Source: Pistricoccus aurantiacus (GTDB lineage: Bacteria > Pseudomonadota > Gammaproteobacteria > Pseudomonadales > Halomonadaceae). From it: DNA of 64,000 nucleotides. Shown one piece after another: positions 9,463 through 17,498 of this stretch. How positions within the stretch are numbered: the first letter of the stretch is position 1; the number at the start of each line of letters is the position of its first letter. Where the stretch lies: assembly GCF_042682565.1 (NCBI RefSeq), contig NZ_JBHUIC010000004.1; one strand, written 5' to 3'. The translations under genes were made by a program, and so were the position numbers. A model generated the notes under the pieces. It saw only the letters and a program-made list of their open reading frames with translations. It had not been told where the DNA came from and ran no database searches.

Positions 9463-9530
9463 AAGACACTATCAAGGAGACGGGAACATCAAGGTATCGC
9501 AAAACGTATTCCGGCACGGCAAACCCATGT

Positions 9531-10100
9531 TCAGGCGTAGCGGGAGGCCGGCGCCTGCTCTTTTTCCACCAGCTTCAGCGCCGCGCTCTTGCGGGTCTTG
9601 CCGGCCCTCGAAGGCGGCTGGCAGATACCGCAGACGTAGTTCTGCGTCGGGGTATGCGCATGAGCGACGAATTTTCCGCTGCAGCAGGTGCAGGAGGCCA
9701 GCTCCAGCAGGTTGCTCTCGAAAAAGCGGATCAGGGTCCAGGCGCGGGTCAGCCCGAGCACCGGCTCGCCGTCGTCCAGGGATATCTGCTCGAGATACAG
9801 ACGGTAGGCCTTGACGAAGGCTTCCAGTCGCTCGCAGCCGTACTGTTCGCAGAGCTGCTGGTAGCTGTTGTAGAACAGCGACGAATGAATGTTCGGCAGC
9901 CAGGTGATGAACCAGTCCGTGGAGAACGGCAGCATTCCCTTCGGCGGTGATACGCCGCGCACTTCCTTGTAGAGCCGCACCAGTCGACCGCGGCTCAGTT
10001 CGGTTTCGGTTTCCAGCACCTGCAGGCGTGCGCCCAGTTCGATCAGCTCGATCGCCAACTGAACCTGCTGCATTTCCTGAACGAGACTCTTGTCCGCCAT
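9531..10100 (-). CDS. flhC: Flagellar master regulator subunit FlhC
   Basis: 189 residues. FlhC forms the FlhD4C2 activator that turns on class 2 flagellar genes with sigma70. The sequence shows family hallmarks: VSPPKGMLPFSTDWF in the middle, and a C-terminal zinc site with four cysteines in two pairs (SCTCCSGKF and YVCGICQPP). The gene starts four bases after flhD, so the two are co-translated. The tail is rich in Lys/Arg. Confidence 0.96.
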   Translation of the reverse strand: MADKSLVQEMQQVQLAIELIELGARLQVLETETELSRGRLVRLYKEVRGVSPPKGMLPFSTDWFITWLPNIHSSLFYNSYQQLCEQYGCERLEAFVKAYRLYLEQISLDDGEPVLGLTRAWTLIRFFESNLLELASCTCCSGKFVAHAHTPTQNYVCGICQPPSRAGKTRKSAALKLVEKEQAPASRYA

Positions 10101-10103
10101 GAC

Positions 10104-10433
10104 TCAAACCCCCTGCGCGGCATTGAGGCCGGAAAACGAAGCGGAAGCCATCAGCAGCGCGGTATGCGTGGGAGAAAGCCCCTGCTCGCGGCGATGCTGG
10201 GTCAAGGCACGCAGCTGAGCGGCGCCTTCGAAGCCCGGCTGGCACAGCAACTGGTTGGTGCGAGACAGCTGGCTGAGCTGCTTGGAGCCCAAAGACTGCA
10301 GCAGATCGGCCATTTCCGCGTCGATCTTGAGGCGGAACATGGCGGTGGCGCGATCTTCTCGCAGCAGCCGCTGAACCAGCAGAAGATAGGACAGATTGAG
10401 TTCCTGGATTTCGTTCAGGACCGTGTCATTCAT
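10104..10433 (-). CDS. flhD: Flagellar master regulator subunit FlhD
   Basis: 109 residues from the ATG at 10431-10433 (MNDTVLNEIQELNLSYLLLVQRLL), the usual FlhD N-terminus. An in-frame ATG 20 codons upstream would add a sequence unlike the family and is rejected. FlhD is the helical DNA-binding partner of FlhC. The conserved cysteine segment LLCQPGF is present. The sigma70 promoter at 10539-10566 leaves a leader of about 100 bases, and the region further upstream is strongly AT-rich, as is common where nucleoid proteins control flhDC. Confidence 0.95.
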   Translation of the reverse strand: MNDTVLNEIQELNLSYLLLVQRLLREDRATAMFRLKIDAEMADLLQSLGSKQLSQLSRTNQLLCQPGFEGAAQLRALTQHRREQGLSPTHTALLMASASFSGLNAAQGV

Positions 10434-10805
10434 TGTGTGCCTCCCAGCTTGTGCTTGTTGTGGATCAGGCTCGTCGTTATGCGAGCATTCCATCAGCGAA
10501 CAGGTTAAACCAAATTTCTAATGCGTCGGTATGGAGGCATTATAGTCCTTGTTTTTCGGGTTTCAATACCTTGAGAAAAAAAATGCAATAAAAAATTACA
10601 AATTAAGTTACAAAATGCTACTGCGTAACTTATCTTTAGAGATTAATATTTTAAAAAACAATGGCTTATTTTATTAATGCATCAAAGCAGGAAATTCAGT
10701 AACAGAAAGCCTACACAGGCAAAAAAAGTGTGCGCTTTGCAAAATCGGCTGAAAAAACCGCTATTGGAGGGTCGAGGGAGGCAACACCGGGAGGTAAAGG
10801 CAGGA
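10434..10805. promoter_or_regulatory. AT-rich regulatory region upstream of flhDC
   Basis: 372 bases without a believable gene, between flhD and the FlhB-tail gene. Positions about 10515-10700 are much richer in A and T than the neighbours. The only clear element is the flhDC promoter. The far part (10690-10805) shows no terminator that I could support. Confidence 0.6.
10539..10566 (-). promoter_or_regulatory. Sigma70 promoter for flhDC
   Basis: On the minus strand TTGAAA, 16 bases, then a perfect TATAAT. It lies about 106 bases upstream of the flhD start and is the natural promoter of the master operon. Confidence 0.8.
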
Positions 10806-11111
10806 TTATTCCGAAAGGGTCTCTTCGTCCAATTGCTTGACCCACACCAGCAGCTCGGCGATGACCTGATATAGCGCCGGCGGGATCCGCTCGTCCAGAT
10901 CGAGCTGCATCAAAAGCGCCACCAGGGTCGGGGCGTCGTGAACGTGGATGCCCTCCCGCTGGGCCTGAGCGATGATGCGCTCGGCGGTTTCCCCGTAGCC
11001 CTTGGCCAGTACCTGGGGGGCGCTTTCTCCCTCACGATAGGATAGCGCCACCGCCTGGCGGCGAGGATCCTCGGCGCTTTTGTTCGTCATGTCATCGCTC
11101 ATGTCGGGCAC
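10806..11111 (-). CDS. FlhB C-terminal-domain-like protein
   Basis: 101 residues matching only the cytosolic C-terminal domain of FlhB/YscU export-switch proteins: AVALSYREGESAPQVLAKGYGETAERI, then VHDAPTLVALLMQLDLDERIPPALYQVIAELLVWV. It lacks the membrane part and the NPTH cleavage loop. Such short paralogues (often called FlhX or FhlB) can stand in for the cleaved FlhB tail in some bacteria; that role is inferred here. It follows the FliK-like gene by 19 bases and appears to end the fliD-S-T operon. Full flhB is at 188-1333. Confidence 0.85.
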   Translation of the reverse strand: MPDMSDDMTNKSAEDPRRQAVALSYREGESAPQVLAKGYGETAERIIAQAQREGIHVHDAPTLVALLMQLDLDERIPPALYQVIAELLVWVKQLDEETLSE

Positions 11112-11130
11112 TGCTCGTGACGGGCGTCAC

Positions 11131-12117
11131 TCATGAAAGGCTTTCCCCTCGAGGCGTCTCGGGCTGTTGGAGGATATGTAACGCCACCTCTCCGACGCCG
11201 CTGCCCTTCAGCCGCGAGCGCAGTGACTCCTGACCACCACGCAGTACGCGAACTACCTCGGGGTCTTCGGCGAAGAGCGCCAGATCGACGCCCTTCGCGT
11301 CCAGGCGCAGCTTGACATCCAGCCGTCCGAGCCGTTCCAGGGTCAGGGACAGCTCGGACTGCCAGGCGGAAGATTCCTCCTCCGCCTGAGCTTCGCCCTC
11401 TTCTTCTCCGCTGTTGCCATTCCGAGGTTCCGGCGGCGTAACGATCAGCGCCATGAACAGGCCGCTCCAGGCCTCCCCCTCCCAGCGCAATACCGGCAGG
11501 GCAAGCATCTCCAGCTGATGGCGCAGAATAGTCTGAAGCTCGCTATCCGGCTCATCCATCGAAACGACAAGTGTATTCGCCTGGTGTTCCGATACCGCCG
11601 CCTGGCGCAGCATCTGCGGCTCCCGCTCCAGCTGCCTGCGGGGCAGCTCGCCGCGAAACCAGCGCGCCAGGTGCGATTCATAGAACAGCCCGCTGTCGCG
11701 AATGCTCGCCTGCAGCTGCTGCGCCAACTGCTGTGGGGTAGGGGAATCCGTGTCCATCAGCGGCTTCGAAAGCCCCAGTACCGAAGGCTGGTCGGGAAAG
11801 GCTTGTCCCGGCAGCCGAGCCAGCACCTGGGCGATGGCCCGGGCGGAAGCGCTGAAATGTACCTGGGAGGATTCCGACGCCGCCCGCCCCGCCGTCACGC
11901 TCGGCGCTGGCGGGGCCTTCCTGTCGGCGCCGCTCTGTTCCGCCAGCGGCGCCTGACGCCTGGATTCCAGCCGCGAATCGCCTTTCAGCGCCTGAAGCGC
12001 GTCCTCCGGACTGATCGGCGTGACCGGCGCATTGAGTTCCCGCGGCAGCGGCACGTCCGCCCGCTTACCCAGCACCTGATGCAGGAGCGTATCGATCAGG
12101 GGCGTGATACCGCTCAC
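11131..12117 (-). CDS. FliK-like hook-length control protein
   Basis: 328 residues. The N-terminal two thirds are low in conserved structure and rich in Ala, Pro, Gln and Ser. The C-terminal part (about residues 235-320) resembles the FliK/Flg_hook domain: LSLTLERLGRLDVKLRLDAKGVDLALFAEDPEVVRVLR, then LRSRLKGSGVGEVALHI. FliK measures hook length and interacts with the FlhB C-domain, and an FlhB-tail gene lies directly downstream, which supports a working pair. It could be the only FliK or an accessory paralogue; the hook operon is not in the window. Confidence 0.72.
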   Translation of the reverse strand: MSGITPLIDTLLHQVLGKRADVPLPRELNAPVTPISPEDALQALKGDSRLESRRQAPLAEQSGADRKAPPAPSVTAGRAASESSQVHFSASARAIAQVLARLPGQAFPDQPSVLGLSKPLMDTDSPTPQQLAQQLQASIRDSGLFYESHLARWFRGELPRRQLEREPQMLRQAAVSEHQANTLVVSMDEPDSELQTILRHQLEMLALPVLRWEGEAWSGLFMALIVTPPEPRNGNSGEEEGEAQAEEESSAWQSELSLTLERLGRLDVKLRLDAKGVDLALFAEDPEVVRVLRGGQESLRSRLKGSGVGEVALHILQQPETPRGESLS

Positions 12118-12141
12118 CGCAAGTCACTCATGAAGGATCCC

Positions 12142-12558
12142 TTATCTGGCGGTATGGCCGGCGCTCAGCGTCGCGACGAAACGCTCGCTGGCGTCCACGA
12201 CCCGGCTGCCACTCTGGTAGGCCTTGCCGAGATCACGCTTGCGCTGGCTGCTGCCGATCATTTCTCCCAAGGCATCCCGCTTGGCTTCCAGCAGCTGGCG
12301 AAGCTCCACATCCTGCTCCAGAATACGCTCCACCAGGGCGCTCTTGCTATCCCGGCAGCTTTCGTCCAGTTCAAGCTCCGGCTCGTACTGGGAGAGCCGG
12401 TCGATCTCGATGACGTAATGGGACTGCTCGTCCAGCAGTGTTTCCCAATCACCCTCCCGGGCGGCCTGCAGCATACGCCCTGAGCGCGCCAGCAATGCCT
12501 CGTAATACTCCACCACCTGCTTTGGTGTCTCGATCGGCGCGTGGGATAGGTTCATCAT
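12142..12558 (-). CDS. fliT: Flagellar export chaperone FliT
   Basis: 138 residues, mostly helical. FliT escorts the filament cap protein FliD and, in enterics, also binds FlhC. The assignment rests on size, helical content (VVEYYEALLARSGRMLQAAREGDWETLLDEQ resembles the FliT N-terminal helices) and its position after fliS, whose stop overlaps this start by four bases. FliT sequences diverge widely, so context carries much of the weight. Confidence 0.82.
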   Translation of the reverse strand: MMNLSHAPIETPKQVVEYYEALLARSGRMLQAAREGDWETLLDEQSHYVIEIDRLSQYEPELELDESCRDSKSALVERILEQDVELRQLLEAKRDALGEMIGSSQRKRDLGKAYQSGSRVVDASERFVATLSAGHTAR

Positions 12559-13001
12559 GAATCAGGCCTCGCTGCGTCGTTGGCCGCGGGAAGATTACCG
12601 CCGATTTCCTTCCATGCGCCGCCGATTTCCGCCAGCAGCCGCTCCGCTTCTTCCAGCGCCTGAGCGTCATTGCGCAGGTTGGCGGTCACCAGTCGACGCG
12701 CGATGTATTCGTAAAGATTTGCCAGATTCGCCGCGATCTCGCCGCCTCGCTCATGATCCAGCGCCGCCAGCAAGCCGTTGTTGACGATATCCAACGCCTT
12801 GGAAATCGCCTTGCCTTTCGCCGCCGCGTTGCCACCCTGCATATGGATGGCAGCGGTACGAATCGCCGCCTGGGCGCCGTCGAACAGCAGCACGATCAGC
12901 TGGTGTGGGCTCGCGGACAGCACGCCGCTCTCGACGCCGACCCGGGCGTAGGCGCTGGCCCCCTGGGCATAAGGGCTCATCCCGCGCATCGCATTCATCA
13001 A
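12555..13001 (-). CDS. fliS: Flagellin export chaperone FliS
   Basis: 148 residues of the FliS four-helix family. YAQGASAYARVGVESGVLSASPHQLIVLLFDGA at the N-terminus is diagnostic, followed by KGKAISKALDIVNNGLLAALD and LYEYIARRL. FliS keeps unfolded flagellin export-ready. It is the second gene of the fliD-fliS-fliT unit, 60 bases after fliD. Confidence 0.95.
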   Translation of the reverse strand: MMNAMRGMSPYAQGASAYARVGVESGVLSASPHQLIVLLFDGAQAAIRTAAIHMQGGNAAAKGKAISKALDIVNNGLLAALDHERGGEIAANLANLYEYIARRLVTANLRNDAQALEEAERLLAEIGGAWKEIGGNLPAANDAARPDS

Positions 13002-13061
13002 AGTGTCTCCTTGTCCCGTCTGGGGAGTTGCTTAGGTATCAATCAGGCCATTAACCAAGGG

Positions 13062-14423
13062 TTACTTGCGCCCCAGCTGGGCATTCATGTTGTCGAATTG
13101 TTGGGTCAGATAGTTGGTGGTGGAGTTCATGCTGGCGATCATGCCGTCGAGCTGAGAAAACTGGCTGCGATAGCGGGAAATCGTCGCGTCGATGCTTTTC
13201 TCCGTGCGCGCGTAGCGCTCGCTCAGCCCTTCGATACGGGTTTCGAGCCCGGAGGTGGCGTTGTCGAGCAGACCGTCGTCCTCGAGTATCAGCCCGAGCG
13301 CCTTGTCGATATTCCCGGCGAAACCGCCTTTCACGCTGTCGGTCTCATCGGTGCCCTCGCCGGCAAAGAAGGCCTTGAGCGCCGCCGGCTGCTCCGCGAC
13401 GATCTCGCCGAGCTTTTCCTTGTCGAGCTTCAGGCTGCCGTCCAGCTTGAGGCTGATACCGATATCCGCCAGACTGCCGAACTCCCCCGGGGCGCCGCTG
13501 CCCATGACGTTGCGCAGCCGAGACTCCACGTTGCGCAGCGTCGAGTTGCCCAGCAGCTCCCCGGCGGTGCCGCTCTTGGCATCGAAGCGGGTCAGCTTGG
13601 CGATATTGCTCTGCAGCCCGTTGTAGGCATCCACGAACCCGGTGATCGCCTTTTCGATCCCCGCATCGTCGCGCTTGATATTCAGTGTCGCGGTGGCATC
13701 CGCCCCGGCTTCTTCCAGATTGAGGGTCACTCCCTGAATCGCGCCCTCGACCTGGTTGTTCTGGCTGGTAATAGTGATGCCGTTGACCTTCAAGGCAGCG
13801 TCCCTGGCCTCGGTTCCAGCACTGGCGTCCATCGTGAGCCCGATACCGCCAAAAGCCACGTTGCTGATCGCCGCGTCCGTGCCGGTTTCACGAGAGGACA
13901 GCGCCAGACGATAACTGCTGCCGTCGTTGACCAGGGACGCCTGCACGCCGCCGTTCTTGGCGTTGATGGCGTCGCGAATATCCTCGAGAGAGCTCTCCCC
14001 CTCGGCGATATCCACCTCCAGGGTTTCGCCGTTACCGAAGCTGAAGGTGATCTGGCCGCTTCCCAATTGGGCTTCCTTGTCCGCCACCCCCAGGGTCGCC
14101 CGGCTGGACGCTTGTGCCAGCTGCTCGACCTCGACCCGATAGCTTCCGGGCACCGCTTCCGGCCCGGCGGCGGCGGTCAGGGCGCTGCCGGTGACCTCGC
14201 TGGTCACGCTCTTGAAAAGCGAGCTTTCGGCCAGCATCTTGGCGGCTTCCTGAAACTGGGAAAGCGCGCCTTCCAGCTTGCCGAAGGCGGAAATCTCCGC
14301 CTGATAGCTCTTCTGCTGGCGAACGATCGGCGCAAGCTGCTGACGCTCCGCGGATTCCAGCTGATCCAGCAGACCGTTGAGATCCAGCCCCGAACCGATA
14401 CCCAGCGACGAAATCGATGCCAT
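13062..14423 (-). CDS. fliD: Filament cap protein FliD (HAP2)
   Basis: 453 residues. FliD caps the growing filament and folds flagellin into place. The N-terminus (SSLGIGSGLDLNGLLDQLE) and the C-terminal coiled-coil end (FSQLDGMIASMNSTTNYLTQQFDNMNAQ) are typical. In between are the FliD_N and FliD_C regions, including KVNGITITSQNNQVEGAIQGVTL. A sigma28 promoter about 90 bases upstream marks it as a late gene. Confidence 0.95.
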   Translation of the reverse strand: MASISSLGIGSGLDLNGLLDQLESAERQQLAPIVRQQKSYQAEISAFGKLEGALSQFQEAAKMLAESSLFKSVTSEVTGSALTAAAGPEAVPGSYRVEVEQLAQASSRATLGVADKEAQLGSGQITFSFGNGETLEVDIAEGESSLEDIRDAINAKNGGVQASLVNDGSSYRLALSSRETGTDAAISNVAFGGIGLTMDASAGTEARDAALKVNGITITSQNNQVEGAIQGVTLNLEEAGADATATLNIKRDDAGIEKAITGFVDAYNGLQSNIAKLTRFDAKSGTAGELLGNSTLRNVESRLRNVMGSGAPGEFGSLADIGISLKLDGSLKLDKEKLGEIVAEQPAALKAFFAGEGTDETDSVKGGFAGNIDKALGLILEDDGLLDNATSGLETRIEGLSERYARTEKSIDATISRYRSQFSQLDGMIASMNSTTNYLTQQFDNMNAQLGRK

Positions 14424-14514
14424 AGTGTTTCCCTGTGCCCGTGGCTACGCATTTTGCCTCGCCCGTCTATCTCGCGAGACGAGAAATAACCGCGCAATTG
14501 ATGGTTACTTCATA

Positions 14515-14541
14515 ACATCGGCAGCGCCGAAAAGAGCTTTA
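14515..14541 (-). promoter_or_regulatory. Sigma28 promoter for fliDST
   Basis: On the minus strand TAAAGCTC, 11 bases, GCCGATGT: a very close match to the FliA consensus. It lies 92 bases upstream of fliD, and no other gene intervenes. Confidence 0.85.
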
Positions 14542-14552
14542 GGCCGTTGCCA

Positions 14553-15281
14553 TCACGTCAGTTCGAACAAAGGCGACGGCAATCGGCGACTCTGCCCCGT
14601 ACTGCGCGCCGCTTCCCGCTCGATCTCCCGCACGAAGTACCACAGCTTGCGATCCTGCTCCGCGCTGACGGTATGAAAGCGCAGCCCCGCCTGCAGGGTC
14701 TGGCTTTTTTCATCCATCGTCCGGTGGCTCAGCCAGGCATTGACGCTGAACTGGGTGGCATCCGGAAAACACAGGCTGACCGCCACCATGGTTTCATCCC
14801 TGGGCAGTATTTCGTCCGCTTTCATGGGCAGCTCCACCAGGCAACCGCCGATGGAAAGATTGTGCAGCCGCGCCTGTACCTGGCGAGTCTCCAACCCCTC
14901 GCCCACTCGCAGCAACACATCCACCCGCATGCTCAGGCAAAGCTCCGCTCGATAGACCAGGCGGCGGTTGTCCTCTTCCGCCTCATCCCGGCGCGGCTCA
15001 AGCGCCCAGTCGTCTTTCTTCGGCTTGTCGAGAGACAGGGATTTTTCCTGCACTCTAGCCGTCAGCCGGCATTCATCTCCCCGGGTCAAGGCCTCCAGCG
15101 CCTTGTTCATCCCCTGTCGGCCCACCTGCAGCGTCTTGTCCTGCTCCAACACCAATAGCGGCAGCGAGGCGCCATCCGAACGCTCCAGGGAAAGAATCGT
15201 TCCGGCGGGCAGACGTTCGAGCCAGTCCATCAGTTCTTCGCCACTCATCGCCTGCTTGTCGTCGCGTTTGAAAAACGCCAT
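14553..15281 (-). CDS. ycgR: YcgR-type PilZ flagellar brake protein
   Basis: About 242 residues from ATG 15279-15281 (MAFFKRDDK), which has GAGGTGG directly upstream; a longer reading to 15344 is unlikely because it would overlap the promoter zone. The N-terminal YcgR-like domain precedes a PilZ domain with the cyclic-di-GMP motifs RLVYR and NLSIGG. YcgR proteins slow the motor when c-di-GMP is high. The strict sigma28 promoter upstream supports a motor role. It is transcribed divergently from the chemoreceptor. Confidence 0.88.
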   Translation of the reverse strand: MAFFKRDDKQAMSGEELMDWLERLPAGTILSLERSDGASLPLLVLEQDKTLQVGRQGMNKALEALTRGDECRLTARVQEKSLSLDKPKKDDWALEPRRDEAEEDNRRLVYRAELCLSMRVDVLLRVGEGLETRQVQARLHNLSIGGCLVELPMKADEILPRDETMVAVSLCFPDATQFSVNAWLSHRTMDEKSQTLQAGLRFHTVSAEQDRKLWYFVREIEREAARSTGQSRRLPSPLFELT

Positions 15282-15353
15282 ATCCACCTCGTTGTCAGCG
15301 TCAAGACCTTGGCCCGGCACGAGGCCGATCCTTCGTTTTTTCATTCGTCGGGG

Positions 15354-15380
15354 TTATCGGCAACGGCGCTACCGGCTTTA
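15354..15380 (-). promoter_or_regulatory. Sigma28 promoter for the PilZ/YcgR gene
   Basis: On the minus strand TAAAGCCG, 11 bases, GCCGATAA. The -10 is a perfect consensus and TAAAG of the -35 is intact. It lies 73 bases upstream of the PilZ gene. Confidence 0.87.
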
Positions 15381-15388
15381 GCAAAGTC

Positions 15389-15415
15389 TCAAGATTCCGG
15401 CGTCACCGCCGATAC
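15389..15415 (+). promoter_or_regulatory. Sigma28 promoter for the chemoreceptor gene
   Basis: TCAAGATT, 11 bases, GCCGATAC, located 53 bases upstream of the receptor ATG. The -35 ends only nine bases from the -35 of the opposite-facing PilZ promoter. Confidence 0.83.
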
Positions 15416-15467
15416 CTGGAAACAGCATTTTCCGCCATGGCCTTTTCCGTTTTCAGGACAAAACACA

Positions 15468-17237
15468 ATGTCGAAGCTTTTACCCAGGCGACTGGCTCGC
15501 CTCAGCCTCCGGACCCGCCTGCTGCTGCTGGTACTGGTGCCTCTGTTGATCGTCAGCCTGGTGCTGGTGAGCTACAACACGCAAAGCCGTATCATGGACA
15601 ATCGCAATTTTCTCGAGAGCAAGTATGACGAACTGCTGGAAAGCCGCCGGCAAGGCATCCAGGACGTGGTCCTGGCGGTAAAAAGCGCGCTTGACTCGCT
15701 TTCCGAAGGTGCCGCCGAGTATGACCCGACGGCGCGAAGCGAAGCAGCGGCCATGCTGAGAGCGATCGGTTTCGGCAATGACAACTATCTATTCGCCTAT
15801 CGATACGACGGCACCGCCCTGGCAATGGCCGGCAAGCCGGAAACCCTCGGCACCAATATATTGGACCTGCAGACCAGCGACGGCGCTTATCTCATTCGCG
15901 AGATGCGCGATATCGCCCAGGCCGGCGGTGGCTTTTACAGCTATGTCTGGCAGCCGCCCGGCACCGGCAAGGAAGAAACGAAACACACCTACGTGGCCCC
16001 GGTGGAAAACTGGGACTGGGTGATCGGCGCCGGCATGTATACCACGGATATCGATGCGGCCATGGCCGCCTACGAGCAGCAAGCGGCGGCGGACCGGCGC
16101 CGCTTGATCCTTCAGGATCTATTGATCAGCGCGGTGCTGCTGCTGGTGACCGGCGGCGCGGCCTATTGGCTGATGCGCCGCACCGTGGCGCCGATTCGCG
16201 CCACCACCCGGGCCATGCGCGACATCGCCCAGGGCAACGGCGATCTCACCCGGCGCCTGACGGTGCATTCCAATGATGACATCGGCGAGCTGGCCCAGCA
16301 GTTCAACGCCTTCGTCTCGCGCATGCAGAATATCATGCGGGAGGTGCGGGATAGCGTTCACCAGGTCAATACCGTCGCCGGCGAGATCGTTCAGGGCAGC
16401 GAAGAGCTTTCCACCCGCACGGAACAGGCCGCCGCCAACCTGCAGGAAACCTCCGCCAGCATGGAGCAGATCACCGCCACCGTGGACCAGAGCGCGGAGT
16501 CCGCCCAGCAGGCCAACCAGCTGGCCAAGAACACCGCGGACGTGGCCCGCAAGGGCGAGTCGGCCATGAGCCAGGTGGAAACCACCATGGATGAGATCAG
16601 CCAGTCCGCCAGCCGCATCGGCGAGATCATCACGCTGATCGACAGCATCGCCTTCCAGACCAATATCCTCGCCCTGAACGCCTCCGTGGAAGCCGCTCGG
16701 GCCGGGGAGCATGGCCGGGGTTTCGCGGTGGTGGCGCAAGAGGTGCGCAATCTGGCCAGCCGCTCCAGCGAGGCCTCCAGCGAGATTCGCGAGCTGATCA
16801 ACGACTCCGTGGCGCATACCCAGTCCGGCTCCGCCCTGGTGCGCAGCACCGGAGAAACCATGCGCGATATTCTGGAAAGCGTGACCCAGGTGAACCAGGC
16901 CATCGCCGCCATCAGCGAAGGCGCCATCGAACAGAGCAGCGGCATCGGCCAGGTGAATGCCGCCGTCTCCGAAATGGACACCATGACCCAGCAGAACGCC
17001 TCCCTGGTGCAGGAATCCACCGCCGCCGCGGAAAGCATGCGCCGCCACGCCCAGCGCCTGCAGCAGCTGATCGCCGCCTTCGAGCTGGGAGACAAGCAAG
17101 CGACGTCGCAGGAACGGTCTTTCACGCCGCCATCGGCGGCCGCCACCTTGACGCCGCCAACCCCCGCCAAGACTTATCAGCAGCGCCCTCAGCCGGTACC
17201 GGAGCCTGAGTTGGCGGAAGAGTGGGAGGAGTTCTAG
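15468..17237 (+). CDS. Methyl-accepting chemotaxis protein, single-Cache type
   Basis: 589 residues from ATG 15468. Domain order: membrane helix at about 16-37, periplasmic single-Cache sensor (NDNYLFAYRYDGTALAMAGKPETLG, then VENWDWVIGAGMYTTDID), second membrane helix near 220, HAMP, then the long MA signalling coiled coil with the hairpin tip FQTNILALNASVEAARAGEHGRGFAVVAQEVRNLA. A flexible Pro-rich linker ends in EWEEF, matching the xWxxF peptide that tethers CheR/CheB. Sensors of this class often bind small carboxylates; the ligand here is unknown. The start was chosen because the upstream sequence holds the promoter. Confidence 0.93.
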   Translation: MSKLLPRRLARLSLRTRLLLLVLVPLLIVSLVLVSYNTQSRIMDNRNFLESKYDELLESRRQGIQDVVLAVKSALDSLSEGAAEYDPTARSEAAAMLRAIGFGNDNYLFAYRYDGTALAMAGKPETLGTNILDLQTSDGAYLIREMRDIAQAGGGFYSYVWQPPGTGKEETKHTYVAPVENWDWVIGAGMYTTDIDAAMAAYEQQAAADRRRLILQDLLISAVLLLVTGGAAYWLMRRTVAPIRATTRAMRDIAQGNGDLTRRLTVHSNDDIGELAQQFNAFVSRMQNIMREVRDSVHQVNTVAGEIVQGSEELSTRTEQAAANLQETSASMEQITATVDQSAESAQQANQLAKNTADVARKGESAMSQVETTMDEISQSASRIGEIITLIDSIAFQTNILALNASVEAARAGEHGRGFAVVAQEVRNLASRSSEASSEIRELINDSVAHTQSGSALVRSTGETMRDILESVTQVNQAIAAISEGAIEQSSGIGQVNAAVSEMDTMTQQNASLVQESTAAAESMRRHAQRLQQLIAAFELGDKQATSQERSFTPPSAAATLTPPTPAKTYQQRPQPVPEPELAEEWEEF

Positions 17238-17293
17238 GCCAGCTCTCGCTAGCGATTGACCGCCCTGGCAAGCGCAGCGCCCGCATTGACTAA

Positions 17294-17320
17294 AGAGCCA
17301 CCCTTTTCGGTGGCTCTGTC
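17294..17320 (+). terminator. Hairpin terminator after the chemoreceptor gene
   Basis: Perfect arms AGAGCCACC and GGTGGCTCT around a CTTTTC loop, followed by only a weakly T-rich stretch. It is probably a terminator between the receptor gene and fliC. Confidence 0.65.
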
Positions 17321-17385
17321 ATTGTATCAATCTGTAAACGCAGCAAAATTTTCACTCTTACCTCAAATTTTTTGCATTTTCTCCC

Positions 17386-17412
17386 TAAAGCTTTTTCACC
17401 CCGCTCCGATAA
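17386..17412 (+). promoter_or_regulatory. Sigma28 promoter for flagellin
   Basis: TAAAGCTT, 11 bases, TCCGATAA: one base off the consensus -10. It lies 87 bases before the fliC ATG, with an AAGGAAG ribosome site near 17486. Confidence 0.88.
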
Positions 17413-17498
17413 AAGGAATAACGGCACGGCGCCGTTGTAGTAAGCAACTTCTTCACGGCATCTAACGCCACCGCAACGACTAAAAAGGAAGCAACCAC

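Noticed and set aside
9381..9950. 189-codon plus-strand frame opposite flhC
   Set aside because: It reads through the flhDC terminator and mirrors flhC.
10677..10874. 65-codon plus-strand frame in the flhDC upstream region
   Set aside because: Random-looking, overlaps the end of the FlhB-tail gene on the other strand, no ribosome site.
12753..14489. 578-codon plus-strand open frame opposite fliD and fliS
   Set aside because: Antisense shadow of two clear flagellar genes; no ribosome site or domain.
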